From JABFSA01 sp963827515 (GTDB taxonomy: Bacteria; Acidobacteriota; Vicinamibacteria; Vicinamibacterales; UBA2999), in contig CAWHBF010000023.1 of the NCBI GenBank assembly GCA_963827515.1, positions 372,001 to 436,000 of the forward strand: a stretch of 64,000 nucleotides of DNA, written 5' to 3'. Every line of letters starts with the position of its first letter. The stretch's first letter is position 1. Shown here one piece after another: positions 28,369 through 38,981 of the stretch. Under the pieces are notes generated by a model. The model did not search any database. It was not told the origin of the DNA and saw only the letters and a list, made by a program, of their open reading frames with translations. Made by a program: the position numbers and the translations under genes.

Positions 28369-30632
28369 TGGCCGGCAAGGCGAATGGCGGCAGCTACATC
28401 GGGCACTCCGTCCCCAGACTCGAAGCCTGGGCCAAGCTGACGGGGAGGGCCGAGTACGTCCATACCCTCCGGTTGCCGGGCATGCTGCATGGAAAGATCG
28501 TGCGCAGCACCCTCGCGCACGGTCGCATCCGGGGGATCGATACGAAAGCGGCCCTGGCCCTGCCGGGCGTGCATCGCGTGCTGACCGCCGAGGACGTCGC
28601 CACCGTCATGGCCAATCCGCACTACGGCCCGGCGTTCCACGACCAGCCTGTGCTCGCCATCGAGAAGGTGCGCCACGTCGGGGAGCCGGTGGCCCTGGTG
28701 CTCGCCTCGGATCCACACGTGGCCGAGGAGGCCGCCCGGCTCGTCGAGGTCGACTACGAGGAATGGCCCGCGGTGTTCGGAGAGGTGGAGGCGATGACCT
28801 CGCCAGTCATCGTGCACGACGTGCTGAAACCGGCCGGATTCTTTCCAGATCTCAAACACCTCCAAGGCGGGCGCGACACCAACGTGGCTCTCGACTTCAA
28901 GCTGCGGCGCGGAGACGTGGATACGGCGTTCGCGGCGGCCGACCACGTCTTCGAACATACGTTCACGATGCAGCAGGTGCTGCACCTGCCGCTCGAACCG
29001 CCAGTGTCGGTGGCCGAGCCAGGCGATCGAAGCGTGACGATCCACACCGCGTCGCAGACGCCCTCGTTCGTCAGGAGCGAGATCGCGCGCCTGCTCGGCT
29101 GGCCGGAGAACAGGGTGCGCGTGAAGGTCGGTCACCTGGGCGGGAGCTTCGGCGCAAAGCTCTACATCAAGCTCGAAGCGCTCGTCACGGCGGCTGCCCT
29201 GATCGTCCACCGGCCGGTGAAGATCTCACTCACGATGGAGGAGCAGTTCTACACCATCACCAAGCACGCGGCCACGCTGCGGATCAAGAGCGGCGTCACC
29301 CGCGACGGACGCATCACGGCTCGTGCCTGCGAGGTCTGGTGGAACGGAGGCGCCTACGCCGAGATTGGGCCACGGGTCACGCAGAAATCGGGTTTCACCG
29401 CCGCCGGCCCGTACGACATCGAGCACGTGCGGATCGACTCCTACCAGATTTACACCAACCTGCCGCCGGCAGGCGCGTTGCGCGGATTTGGCGTGTCGCA
29501 GCTCGTCTGGGCATACGAGAGCCACACCGACATGATCGCGCGGGCCATCGGCATGGATCCGCTGACCTTGCGTCGGAAGAACTTGCTGCGCGAGGGCAGG
29601 CCACAAGCAACAGGCACGCTCATGCGCGATACCGCGCTCGAACTGGTTCTGGAGCGGCTCGCCGCGCTCATGAACTGGGAACAGCCGTTCGATCGCGGGA
29701 GCGGGACGATTCGCCGAGGGCGCGGCCTTGCGATCGGCTTCAAGGCCAGCATCGCGCCCACGACGTCGGTCGCAATGGTCACGCTGCACGCTGGGGGAGC
29801 TGTACGGTCACCTGCGGCACGGTCGACATGGGACAAGGTTCGGATACGGCGATGGCGATGATCGCCGCTGAGGTACTCGGTCTCCCACTGACCTCCATCA
29901 AGGTCGCGCATCCCGATACCGACGTGACGCCCTACGACATGGCAACGCTCGGCTCGCGGTCGACCTACCACATGGGGCACGCCGTCCGACTCGCTGCCGA
30001 GGATGCGCGCAAGGCGCTCCTGGCGATGGCAGGCGAGGCAGGACTCGCCGACGATACGCCGATCGCGGATGTCTTCAAGAAGCGCTACGGCATGAAAGCG
30101 GGCACCATCGTCGGCACCGGAAGCTTCATCCCCTCGGTACGCGCCGACCGATCATCACACCGGCCAGTCCGAAAACGTGACCCCTTACTGGATGGTCGGC
30201 GCAGCCGGTGCCGAGGTGGAGGTGGACGTCGAAACCGGTCAGGTGCGCGTCTCGAAGCTCGTCAATGTGGCGGACGCTGGCACGCCGCTCAACCCTCGTG
30301 TGGTCGAAACGCAAATCTTCGGCGCCGCGCTCATGCAGCTCGGTTTCACGCTCTTCGAGGAGATGCTCTTTGACGGCGGCCAGGTCACCAACGCCTCGCT
30401 CGCCGACTATAAAATCCCGGGCATGCTCGACGTCCCTGCCACCGTGACGAATGAGACCGTCGAGGCCGAGGAGCGCGGAGGGCCTTTCGGAGCGAAAGGC
30501 GTGGGCGAGAGCGGCACATTCAGCGTGTCGCCGGCCGTCGCCAATGCCGTGGACGACGCCGTCGGCGTGCGAATGATGTCGTTGCCAATCACGGCCGAAG
30601 CGGTCTATCGAGCGATGAAGGCGAAAGCATGA
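28368..30632 (+). CDS. Molybdopterin-binding subunit of xanthine dehydrogenase-family hydroxylase, two frameshifts
   Basis: About 755 residues when three segments are joined. Start ATG 28368 (TGATG overlap). Segment one runs to TLHAGG; one G missing from the G5 run at 29793-29797 restores SCTVTCGTVDMGQGSDT. Segment two ends GTGSFIPS; one extra G in CTCGGTAC (30136-30137) restores YAPTDHHTGQSENVTPYWMVGA. The molybdenum-site pieces are all there: VGHLGGSFGAK, PPAGALRGFG, MGQGSDT, and the catalytic Glu in KGVGESG. The loop is the XDH-type GALRGFG, not the AYxCSFR of form I CO dehydrogenase, so CO oxidation is unlikely. Substrate unknown; an aromatic or heterocyclic compound is suggested by the UbiD neighbour. 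Confidence 0.9.
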
Positions 30633-31126
30633 CCGAGACGACCGTCAGGCACACGATCCGATTCACGCTCAACGGTGAAGCCGTGACGGCGCACGTCGCG
30701 CCGCACGAGACCCTCGTTGAGCTGCTGCAGGATCACTTCGGGCTCTTCGGCGCGCGCGAGAGCTGCGGTCAAGGCCTGTGCGGCTGCTGCACGGTGCTGG
30801 TGGACAAACTCGCCGTATCCGGATGCCTCTACCTCGCCGCGTTCGTGGACGGCACCGAAGTCGTCACAATCGAACAGCCAGAAGCCGGAGAAAAGCTCGA
30901 CGAGGTCCAGAAGGCGTTCGCTGCTTGCGGCGCCTTCCAGTGTGGATTCTGCACACCCGGCTTCGTGCTCATGACCCGGCAACTGCTCGACGAGACGCCT
31001 GACCCGAGCCAGGACGAGATCAAGCACTACCTCTCGGGCAACTTGTGCCGGTGCGGTGCGTATCGAGAGATCGTCGACGCGGTCCAAGTGGCGGCCAGAA
31101 CGCGGGCCAAGAGGAAGGAGCCGTGA
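30629..31126 (+). CDS. 2Fe-2S subunit of xanthine dehydrogenase-family hydroxylase
   Basis: 165 residues. N-terminal plant-ferredoxin cluster: C46, C51, C54 and C66 (ESCGQGLCGCC ... GC). C-terminal second cluster: FQCGFCTPGF and GNLCRCGAY. Standard small subunit (CoxS/XdhC-like) that wires the molybdenum site to FAD. ATG overlaps the Mo-subunit stop, and its stop overlaps the GTG of ubiD, so the whole operon is translationally coupled. Confidence 0.95.
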   Translation: MTETTVRHTIRFTLNGEAVTAHVAPHETLVELLQDHFGLFGARESCGQGLCGCCTVLVDKLAVSGCLYLAAFVDGTEVVTIEQPEAGEKLDEVQKAFAACGAFQCGFCTPGFVLMTRQLLDETPDPSQDEIKHYLSGNLCRCGAYREIVDAVQVAARTRAKRKEP

Positions 31127-32595
31127 GCGCCCCCTCAGGCGTGGGAGCGGGCAATCCGCTCGACCTCCGTCGATGGCTCGACGAGGTCCGCGAATTCGGC
31201 GAACTGACGGACGTCATCGGCGCCGATTGGAATCTCGAGATTGGCGCGATTAGCGAAGTGAACGTCAGGAGAGGCCCCCATCCGGCGCTGCTCTTCGACC
31301 AGATTGTCGGTTATCCGGCAGGCCTCCGCATTCTCACGTGCAGCACGAGCAGTCCGCGGCGACTGGCATCGATCCTCCGGTTCGACGCGATCGCCGATCA
31401 CCATGCCCTCGTGCAGACGCTTCGTGGCCGGCCCGCGAAATGGCGCGCCGAAGCCCCGCGGTACGACCCGGTCGTGACCACGAATGGGCCTTTGCTCGAG
31501 AACGTACGCGAGGGCGAAGAGGTGGATCTGCTGGCCTTCCCTTCGCCGCTCTGGCACGAACTAGACGGCGGCCGATACATCGGCACCGGCTGCTGCGTCG
31601 TCACGAAGGATTACGACTCGGATTGGATCAATGTCGGAACCTACCGAGTCATGGTCCACGACCGGAACCACGTGGCAGTGGATTGGGTGCCTGGCAAGCA
31701 CGGCGCAATCCACTGGGACAAGTACACGAAGGCCGGCAAGCCCTGCCCCGTCGCTATCGTCATCGGATGCGATCCGCTCGGCTATCTCATCTCAGGCATC
31801 GAGGTGCCCTTTTCGCTGTGCGAGTACAACTACATTGGCGCGATTCTCTCGGAGCCGGTGTCCGTGGTGCGGGCTGAACTGACGGGCCTGCCAGTGCCGG
31901 CAGCATCGGAAATCGTCCTCGAAGGCTGGATTCTTCCCGGCGACATGCGCCCTGAAGGACCATTCGGCGAGTTCCATGGCTACTACCCCGGGAAGGCGGG
32001 AACCGCGCCGGTGGTCACGGTCGATCGCATCTATCATCGCCACGACCCGATCATCGTCGGCAGCCCGCCGGCCAAGCCGCCCAACGACTACTCCTACTCG
32101 AAGGCTGTGATGCGGTCGGCGCTGCTCTTCGACTCGCTCGTCGCTGCGGGCGTTCCCGACGTCAGGGCGGTGTGGGCCCACGAGATCGGCGGGGCCCGGA
32201 TGTTCACCGTCGTCGCGATCACGCAACGCTACGCTGGACACGCCCGGCAGGCCGGCCACATCCTCAATCAATGCGGCGCGGGCGCGTACATGTCGCGCTA
32301 CTCGGTGGTCGTCGACGATGACATCGATCCCTCGAACCTGCAGGAAGTGATGTGGGCCGTGGCCACCCGCACCGATCCGGCCGTCGACATCGACATCATC
32401 CAGCGCGGAGTGGGATCGAAGAACGATCCGATGTTTGTCGCCTATCCGTACGACGCGCCGCTCAGCTCGAAAGCAGTGATCGACGCGTGCCGTCCTTATG
32501 ATCGACTCAAGGAGTTTCCCGCCGTCGCCGAAGCGAGCCGCGAGCTGCAGGAGAAGGTCAAGGCGAAGTGGAACGATCTGTTCTCGAGCCGTTGA
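31123..32595 (+). CDS. UbiD family decarboxylase
   Basis: 490 residues from GTG 31123. UbiD-like (prenylated-FMN-dependent) (de)carboxylase: LRRWLDEVREFGEL start, AVDWVPGKHGAIHW, VIGCDP, GIEVPFSLCEYNYIGA, and the conserved Glu in EGPFGEFHGYYPGKAG. Members remove or add a carboxylate on aromatic, heteroaromatic or unsaturated acids. No ubiX-like prenyltransferase is in this window. Last gene of the coupled operon with the Mo-hydroxylase, so the two probably act in sequence on one substrate. Confidence 0.93.
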   Translation: MSAPSGVGAGNPLDLRRWLDEVREFGELTDVIGADWNLEIGAISEVNVRRGPHPALLFDQIVGYPAGLRILTCSTSSPRRLASILRFDAIADHHALVQTLRGRPAKWRAEAPRYDPVVTTNGPLLENVREGEEVDLLAFPSPLWHELDGGRYIGTGCCVVTKDYDSDWINVGTYRVMVHDRNHVAVDWVPGKHGAIHWDKYTKAGKPCPVAIVIGCDPLGYLISGIEVPFSLCEYNYIGAILSEPVSVVRAELTGLPVPAASEIVLEGWILPGDMRPEGPFGEFHGYYPGKAGTAPVVTVDRIYHRHDPIIVGSPPAKPPNDYSYSKAVMRSALLFDSLVAAGVPDVRAVWAHEIGGARMFTVVAITQRYAGHARQAGHILNQCGAGAYMSRYSVVVDDDIDPSNLQEVMWAVATRTDPAVDIDIIQRGVGSKNDPMFVAYPYDAPLSSKAVIDACRPYDRLKEFPAVAEASRELQEKVKAKWNDLFSSR

Positions 32596-32851
32596 CATCC
32601 CATTTCGCCGAAAATGACATTCGCCAACGCTCGTCAGGTCGGCCCTAAGATTAGATGGACGTGTGCTCAGGGCGGGTCACACACCGCCGACTCCGCACCA
32701 CGACGAGCCGATGCTCGAGATCTGGCTAGACCACTTTTCGATTCGACGTAGAGCGGATCTGCCGCCTCGCCAAGCTTCGACGGCCGGTCCGCCGAGGCTC
32801 CACCGCGACACGGCCGTGAAGCGTGCGCTCTACGGCGAAATGCAAATCGCT
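32596..32851. other. Gap after ubiD
   Basis: About 250 bp between the ubiD stop and the small-protein pair. I see no gene, tRNA or strong hairpin here. Confidence 0.4.
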
Positions 32852-33017
32852 CTAACGAGAGAGGAGCTGGTAGGCGAGCATCGTGCAGATGGCAACGAAC
32901 ACGACCGCGAATATCGCACGAATCTGACGATCCGCCTTCCGGCCGCTCTCGGCGTTCCGCCGTTGCCACTGCTGCCAGACGCTCGGCGTACTCGAACTCG
33001 CTCGAGACGACAGTCAT
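32852..33017 (-). CDS. Very small single-helix membrane protein, probably frameshifted
   Basis: About 54 residues. ATG 33017 overlaps the stop of the next upstream small gene (ATGA). The good C-terminal frame reads VWQQWQRRNAESGRKADRQ then a membrane helix IRAIFAVVFVAICTMLAYQLL and stops at 32852. It is offset by one base from the ATG frame; dropping a base around GAGTAC (near 32991) joins them. Function unknown; pairs with the small protein at 33014-33217. Confidence 0.45.
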
Positions 33018-33217
33018 CGCAACACCTTGGTAATGCTCTCGCTCAGTGACGGGGTAGGGTCATTCCAGAGCAGGAGCAGGCCGAGCGGAGGCAGCAGCCC
33101 GACGGTCGCGAGCGCAATCAGGCCAGTCGTGGACTCCACGCCCACAGCGAGGCCGACGACGATGACGGCGAGGACCCAGGCCGAGGCGAGCGTGGTCTTG
33201 ATCGATTGCAGTTGCAT
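33014..33217 (-). CDS. Small two-helix membrane protein
   Basis: 67 residues from ATG 33217 (MQLQSIKTTL). Two hydrophobic segments, about residues 9-27 and 30-47, and a polar tail PTPSLSESITKVLR. Residue composition and coupling with the next small gene support a real gene. No family recognised; its function is unknown. Confidence 0.6.
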   Translation of the reverse strand: MQLQSIKTTLASAWVLAVIVVGLAVGVESTTGLIALATVGLLPPLGLLLLWNDPTPSLSESITKVLR

Positions 33218-33332
33218 GCTCCAGTGTAGGCACGTGGTCGAGTCCCTGACTGTTCCAAAGTGCACACACCTCTATGACGACGAGAGCCGCGGTCATCGAG
33301 TGAGCCTAGGATCGTCAATCGGAGTCTCGCGT

Positions 33333-33698
33333 CTAGGACGATGGGCCACGCTCGAACCGGACGATTTGCGCCCCAAGGTTGGGCTCCGCGGTTCGACCGG
33401 CGAGCGCCCACGCCTGTGCTTGCGCGCAATCCCCAGACTCGGCGTCCGTGATGGTCCACCACTCCGGCTTGGCGCGAGCCACTGCCGGAAGCTCTGAGCC
33501 CAACACGTCCTCAATCTGTCCGAAGCTCATCGTGACCGCGTCGGCGTAGCGCTCCTTAAGGTACTTGTGCAGCGCCGCGTACTTGACGGGTACGGTGCCA
33601 GAGGGCCTCGAAACGGTGGGCGGGGCGGCGGCCGCCTGGGCTTGCCCGAGCTTCCCCCAGTGACTTTCGATCCAGGCTCTTATCAGTGGCTTGTGCTT
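33333..33698 (-). CDS. DUF7662-like small protein, no clear start
   Basis: Up to 122 codons open from 33698 to the stop at 33333. The C-terminal part reads YAALHKYLKERYADAVTMSF, FGQIEDVLGSELPAVAR, KPEWWTITD, AQAWALAGR and VRFERG, which from memory matches a short domain (DUF7662) with LxxYL...F..IE..LG..LP......WW pattern. No ATG or GTG is found upstream before an in-frame TGA (33701-33699), only an internal ATG at 33530. Either the start is lost to an indel, or this is a decaying gene. Function unknown. Confidence 0.5.
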   Translation of the reverse strand, partial: KHKPLIRAWIESHWGKLGQAQAAAAPPTVSRPSGTVPVKYAALHKYLKERYADAVTMSFGQIEDVLGSELPAVARAKPEWWTITDAESGDCAQAQAWALAGRTAEPNLGAQIVRFERGPSS

Positions 33699-33870
33699 TC
33701 ACAGACGGGTGCCACTCGCGGCACGTCTGGAAGCATGGTAGCGAAGCTGGGTGCGAGCGGCTGTTCTCTTCTGCACACCCAGCGACGCCTCGCACGTGGA
33801 CGGACGGCGGTACGACTTCCCGACATCGTTCGTCGCGTCGCGCCGCCAACGTGATTCGTGGGCGATGACG

Positions 33871-35112
33871 CTACTCCGGCAGCGGCTTGCCGCGTGTTTC
33901 CGGGAAGAACGGGGCGGCCAGGATCCCGACGAGATAGATCGTGCTGACGATCACCGCGGCGCGCCCGTAGTCGCCGAACACGGTGATGAGCGTGCCGGCG
34001 ACCAGCGGGCCCGCGAACGCGATGAACCGCGGCGCGTTGAAGCAGAAGCTCACGGCAGTGGCACGAACGCGGGTGGGGAACACTTCTGGCAGCCAGACCG
34101 GACACCAGGTGTACTGACCGAGCGAGAAGAACGCGTTGACGGCACAGACGACCAGCACGAGCGTCGGGCTGGAGGTCCAGAGAAACAGCACGGGCGTCAG
34201 CAGCCAGGCGCTGGCGAACCACGTGATGGTCACAGGCCGCCGGCCCCAGGCGTCGGCACAAAAGCCGAACGCCACATAGCCACAGACGGCGCCGAAGTTG
34301 TATGACATGCCGGCAAGGCTTGCCCAACGCTCGGCCGGCAGTCCGTTGGCCGCCGCCAACGAGGCGACGTACGGCGGCACCCAACTCGAAATTCCCCACC
34401 ACGTCAGCGTCGTCGTCGTCGACATCAGGAGGGCCGGCACCAGCAGCCGTCGCGTGCTCCGGTCCGAGAGGAGATCCGAGAGGGTGAATCGGGTAAGACG
34501 ACGCGCCGGCTCGTCGAGAGCCTGTCCGCGCTTCTGTTGCGCCACCGCCTCACGGCGGCGGCGATCCGACTCCGCCCATGCCTCCGGCTCGTCGATGCTC
34601 CTCCTGACCCACCAGGTTGCCGCGGCCGGCAGAATGCCGATGACGTACATCCACCGCCAGGCCGATGGACCGAGCGGGCTGACGAAGAGCCAGACGAGAG
34701 ACGCGATAAAGAAGCCGATACCGAGACCACACTGCATCAGCCCAGCGCCCTTGCCCCGATGTTTGGGCGGCCACATCTCCGCCACCATGGCCGCGCCCGT
34801 CGCCCACTCGGATCCCAGCGCCAGACCGACGATGAAGCGAAGAGCGATGAAGGATTCCAGCGACCAGGCCAGCGCGGTGAGACCCGTCGTGAGTGAATAC
34901 GCGAGGATCGCGTAGATGAGCATCCGCTTCCGCCCGATGTAGTCGGACAGGATGCCGCCCACGATACCGCCGATGCCCCAGCCGAGCAGCGTGACTGCGA
35001 TCGTCAGTCCGGCATAGAACGGAATCGCGGCCAGTTGATCGCCCGACAGGAGCTGACGAAAGACCGCCGCGACGGTAAGGATGAGCGCGTAGGTCTCGTA
35101 GCCGTCGAACAC
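33871..35112 (-). CDS. MFS transporter (sugar/aromatic acid porter type), N-terminus uncertain
   Basis: 413 residues from GTG 35112, with ~11-12 membrane helices. The MFS signature GGILSDYIGRKRMLI sits between helices 2 and 3, and FDGYETYALI is the start of helix 1 in the AAHS/SP-like porters. The true N-terminus is upstream: the same frame already reads WYRALDRKQWYTLCAANLGWV without a start, while a neighbouring frame offers a GTG at 35210 (IRDDATDATIVP). These join if the GGTACC at 35166-35171 holds two extra bases or one is missing nearby. It may import the substrate of the hydroxylase operon, but they are convergent and no shared regulation is visible. Confidence 0.88.
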   Translation of the reverse strand: MFDGYETYALILTVAAVFRQLLSGDQLAAIPFYAGLTIAVTLLGWGIGGIVGGILSDYIGRKRMLIYAILAYSLTTGLTALAWSLESFIALRFIVGLALGSEWATGAAMVAEMWPPKHRGKGAGLMQCGLGIGFFIASLVWLFVSPLGPSAWRWMYVIGILPAAATWWVRRSIDEPEAWAESDRRRREAVAQQKRGQALDEPARRLTRFTLSDLLSDRSTRRLLVPALLMSTTTTLTWWGISSWVPPYVASLAAANGLPAERWASLAGMSYNFGAVCGYVAFGFCADAWGRRPVTITWFASAWLLTPVLFLWTSSPTLVLVVCAVNAFFSLGQYTWCPVWLPEVFPTRVRATAVSFCFNAPRFIAFAGPLVAGTLITVFGDYGRAAVIVSTIYLVGILAAPFFPETRGKPLPE

Positions 35113-35267
35113 CCAGCCGAGATTGGCGGCACAGAGGGTGTACCACTGCTTCCGGTCGAGCGCGCGGTACCAGGGACGATTGTCGCGTCGGTGGCGTCGT
35201 CCCGGATCACGCGTGACAGCTCTCTTCTGTGGTCACCTGTAGAGCGCACGCTTTAGCTGCGCGAGTT

Positions 35268-36408
<1,141 letters not shown>

Positions 36409-36452
36409 CAGTAGGACGCTCCGTTAGTGCTCGGAATCGCGTAGTCCGCCCA

Positions 36453-36475
36453 ACACCACGAAGGACACGAAGAGG
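36453..36475. repeat. Short CACGAAG word run
   Basis: ACCACGAAGGACACGAAG in the gap between the citrate synthase and glycosyltransferase genes. Its reverse complement matches the words at 26023-26056. Only one arm present. Confidence 0.45.
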
Positions 36476-36535
36476 GGGCAGGGCCCACCAGCCGAGAGCC
36501 TGGAGCCGGGGGCCACCTCGGGGTCAGAGCTGGGC

Positions 36536-38026
36536 TCAGACTTCTTCCGGCTTCAGCAGCGCGTCGTCGCCGCCGGCAAACTGCTGGAAGATCGAGAGCA
36601 GCGCCGTGTAGAGAAACCCAAGCTGGAAGAGCACAAGGAACGGGAGCGTGCCGTAAATACCATTGGCCAGCGCGTAGAACACGGTGGCCGTGAAGTAGAG
36701 GCCCAGGGCCAGCTCGATCATCGGCTGGACGAGAACGGTCTGGCGGTACTTCTTGCCGATCCACTCGTCAGCCTGCCCCTCGATGTGGTATTTCGGCGTT
36801 CGCGCGAACTCGCTCTGCTTGTTGAACAGCGCTTCCAGGACCGCTCGCGTGTTGTTGACGGTGAGACCAATGCCGATCGACATGAGGAAGGGAAGGTACT
36901 TGAGCCGCGTCGTCCAGTCCTTGTGCAGCTCACGCTGGCAGACCATGTAGAAATTCGCCACCGACGCGGTCGCCGCGAAAAACAACGGGACGTCGATGAG
37001 CAGCATCTCGTACCAGCCCATGTTGTAGCGAATCACCATCGATGGCGCCATCAGCACGGACAGCACACACATGAGCAGGTAGTTGAAGTTGGCCGTCAGG
37101 TGGAAGAACCCCTCCGCCTTCACGCCGAGCGGCAGGTTGGAACGCAACAGGGCGGGAAGCACCTTTCGACAGGTTTGAATCGATCCCTTCGCCCAGCGGT
37201 GCTGCTGCGACTTGAACGAGTTCATCTCGACTGGAACTTCAGCCGGCGCGATCAGGTCCTGGAGAAACACGAACTGCCAGCCGCGCAACTGAGCGCGATA
37301 GCTCAGATCCAGATCCTCGGTCAGCGTATCGTGCTGCCAGCCACCGGCATCCGAAATCGCCGTCCTTCTCCAGATCCCCGCCGTTCCATTGAAGTTGAAG
37401 AAGAGGCCGGCGCTGTTGCGGCCGCCGTGCTCCAGCACGAAGTGGCCGTCCAACAGAATCGATTGAATCTTGGTCAGGAGCGAGTAATCCTGGTTGATGT
37501 GTCCCCACCGCGCCTGCACCATCGCCACTTTGGGATCGGTGAAGAACTGCACGGTGCGCTGCAGGAAATCGGGGGTCGGGATGAAATCGGCGTCAAAAAT
37601 CGCCACGAACTCGCCGCTCGCGACCTTGAGTCCCGCTTCGAGAGCGCCAGCTTTGTAGCCAGCACGGTCGGCTCGATGGATGTAGGAGATGTTGATGCCG
37701 GCGATCGCATTTCGCCGTACGGCGCGCGCCGCGACACTGGTCGTCTCGTCCGTCGAGTCGTCCAGGACCTGAATTTCGAGCAGTTCCCGCGGATAGTCCA
37801 GCTGGCAGACCGCGTCGACCAAGCGGTCGGCGACGTACATCTCGTTGTAGATCGGCAGCTGAACAGTAACGCGAGGCAGCTGGTCGAAAGATCCCAGCGG
37901 TTCTGGCCTGCGCCCCCTGTTCTTCATGTACAGGTACACCAAGTAGTACCGGTGCCATCCGTACACAGCCAGAATAACGAGAACGAAGAAATAGGTCGCG
38001 AGAATTAGCGTTTCAATAGACGTCAT
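36536..38026 (-). CDS. Membrane family-2 glycosyltransferase (cellulose-synthase-like)
   Basis: 496 residues. One N-terminal membrane helix (LILATYFFVLVILAVYGW), a GT2 domain with the four processive motifs DDSTDETT, DADFIP, TEDLDLSYRA and QQHRWAKG (Q-x-x-RW), then four membrane helices at the C-terminus. This layout is that of beta-mannan/cellulose synthase-like and glucosylceramide-type processive enzymes. Donor and polymer unknown. Acts at the inner membrane on sugar nucleotides. Confidence 0.92.
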   Translation of the reverse strand: MTSIETLILATYFFVLVILAVYGWHRYYLVYLYMKNRGRRPEPLGSFDQLPRVTVQLPIYNEMYVADRLVDAVCQLDYPRELLEIQVLDDSTDETTSVAARAVRRNAIAGINISYIHRADRAGYKAGALEAGLKVASGEFVAIFDADFIPTPDFLQRTVQFFTDPKVAMVQARWGHINQDYSLLTKIQSILLDGHFVLEHGGRNSAGLFFNFNGTAGIWRRTAISDAGGWQHDTLTEDLDLSYRAQLRGWQFVFLQDLIAPAEVPVEMNSFKSQQHRWAKGSIQTCRKVLPALLRSNLPLGVKAEGFFHLTANFNYLLMCVLSVLMAPSMVIRYNMGWYEMLLIDVPLFFAATASVANFYMVCQRELHKDWTTRLKYLPFLMSIGIGLTVNNTRAVLEALFNKQSEFARTPKYHIEGQADEWIGKKYRQTVLVQPMIELALGLYFTATVFYALANGIYGTLPFLVLFQLGFLYTALLSIFQQFAGGDDALLKPEEV

Positions 38027-38107
38027 ACGACGGCATCACCGGGCGGGGGGCACAGTGAGTGAATTATACTGCCGGCTTCCCCTAAATCCCAACGCGGCTA
38101 AGTGTTT

Positions 38108-38866
38108 ATGACCGGTCCAGAAGTTCAAGATCTGCTAGACAGAGTTCGCCGTGGCGACGTCGACCCGTCGACGGCGGCTGACGAGATCATTGCCGTGCTC
38201 CGCATGGCGCCCTTCGAAGACCTGGGGTTTGCCAGAGTCGATACGCACCGGGCGCTCAGGCAGGGGTTCCCGGAGGTCATCCTGGGACTGGGCAAGACGC
38301 CCGCCCAGATCGCGGCGATCGCGGAGCGAATCGTCGCCCGCGAGCAGTCGCTTTTGGTGACACGCGCGACGGAGGATGCATACGAGGCGGTGCGGGCGCG
38401 TGTACCTGACGCGGTATACCACCCTGACGCCCGCGCAATCACGCTTGCACAGGGCAACGTGCCGGTCGGGAACGGCACGATCCTCATCGTGTGCGCCGGG
38501 ACGTCGGATCTGGGGGTCGCCGAGGAAGCGGCCATCACGGCCGAGATGATGGGCAACCGTATCGATCGCCTCTACGACGTCGGCGTTGCCGGGCTGCATC
38601 GCCTGCTGTCAGAGCAGGCCCGGCTCCAAGACGCGCAGGCGATCGTCGTCATTGCGGGTATGGAAGGCGCGCTGCCCAGTGTCGTCGCTGGCCTCGTGTC
38701 AACACCGGTCATTGCGGTGCCGACCAGCGTCGGGTACGGCGCCAGCTTCGGCGGAGTCGCCGCGCTCCTGGGAATGCTCAACAGCTGCGCGAACGGTGTC
38801 GCTGTCGTGAACATCGACAATGGCTTTGGTGGAGCCTGCATGGCGAGCGTGATTAATCATCTCTGA
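38108..38866 (+). CDS. larB: LarB, pyridinium carboxylase for nickel-pincer cofactor
   Basis: 252 residues from ATG 38108 (GTG 38102 possible). The C-terminal half has the PurE-like AIR-carboxylase fold with AGTSDLGVAEEAAITAE, VVIAGMEGALPSVVAGL and VPTSVGYGASFGG, as in LarB, which carboxylates nicotinate adenine dinucleotide on the way to the nickel-pincer nucleotide of lactate racemase and related enzymes. No larC or larE lies next to it; mutS2 follows after a word repeat. Confidence 0.93.
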   Translation: MTGPEVQDLLDRVRRGDVDPSTAADEIIAVLRMAPFEDLGFARVDTHRALRQGFPEVILGLGKTPAQIAAIAERIVAREQSLLVTRATEDAYEAVRARVPDAVYHPDARAITLAQGNVPVGNGTILIVCAGTSDLGVAEEAAITAEMMGNRIDRLYDVGVAGLHRLLSEQARLQDAQAIVVIAGMEGALPSVVAGLVSTPVIAVPTSVGYGASFGGVAALLGMLNSCANGVAVVNIDNGFGGACMASVINHL

Positions 38867-38867
38867 C

Positions 38868-38972
38868 GTCTTTGGACTCTAGTCTCTAGTCTTTAGTTCC
38901 TGGTCTCTCGGCCAGGGCAAGGACATCCGGACCAGAGCTCAAACTAGAGACCAAAGACCAGAGACCAAAGAC
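38868..38972. repeat. Heptad-word inverted repeat between larB and mutS2
   Basis: Left arm (38868-38911) reads GTCTTTG, GACTCTA, GTCTCTA, GTCTTTA, GTTCCTG, GTCTCTC. The right arm (38931-38972) in reverse complement reads GTCTTTG, GTCTCTG, GTCTTTG, GTCTCTA. The spacer is ~20 bp. Both arms share their word with the element at 43312-43399. Confidence 0.85.
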
Positions 38973-38981
38973 TTAGTACAG

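Noticed and set aside
28130..29800. Long plus-strand open frame overlapping FAD and Mo subunits
   Set aside because: Its first part is shadow translation rich in Arg/Gly; only its later part (from ~29800) is the true Mo-subunit frame.
27053..31126. Carbon monoxide dehydrogenase
   Set aside because: CoxG and subunit order suggest it, but the Mo-site loop is GALRGFG and not the AYxCSFR of form I, so CO oxidation is not supported.
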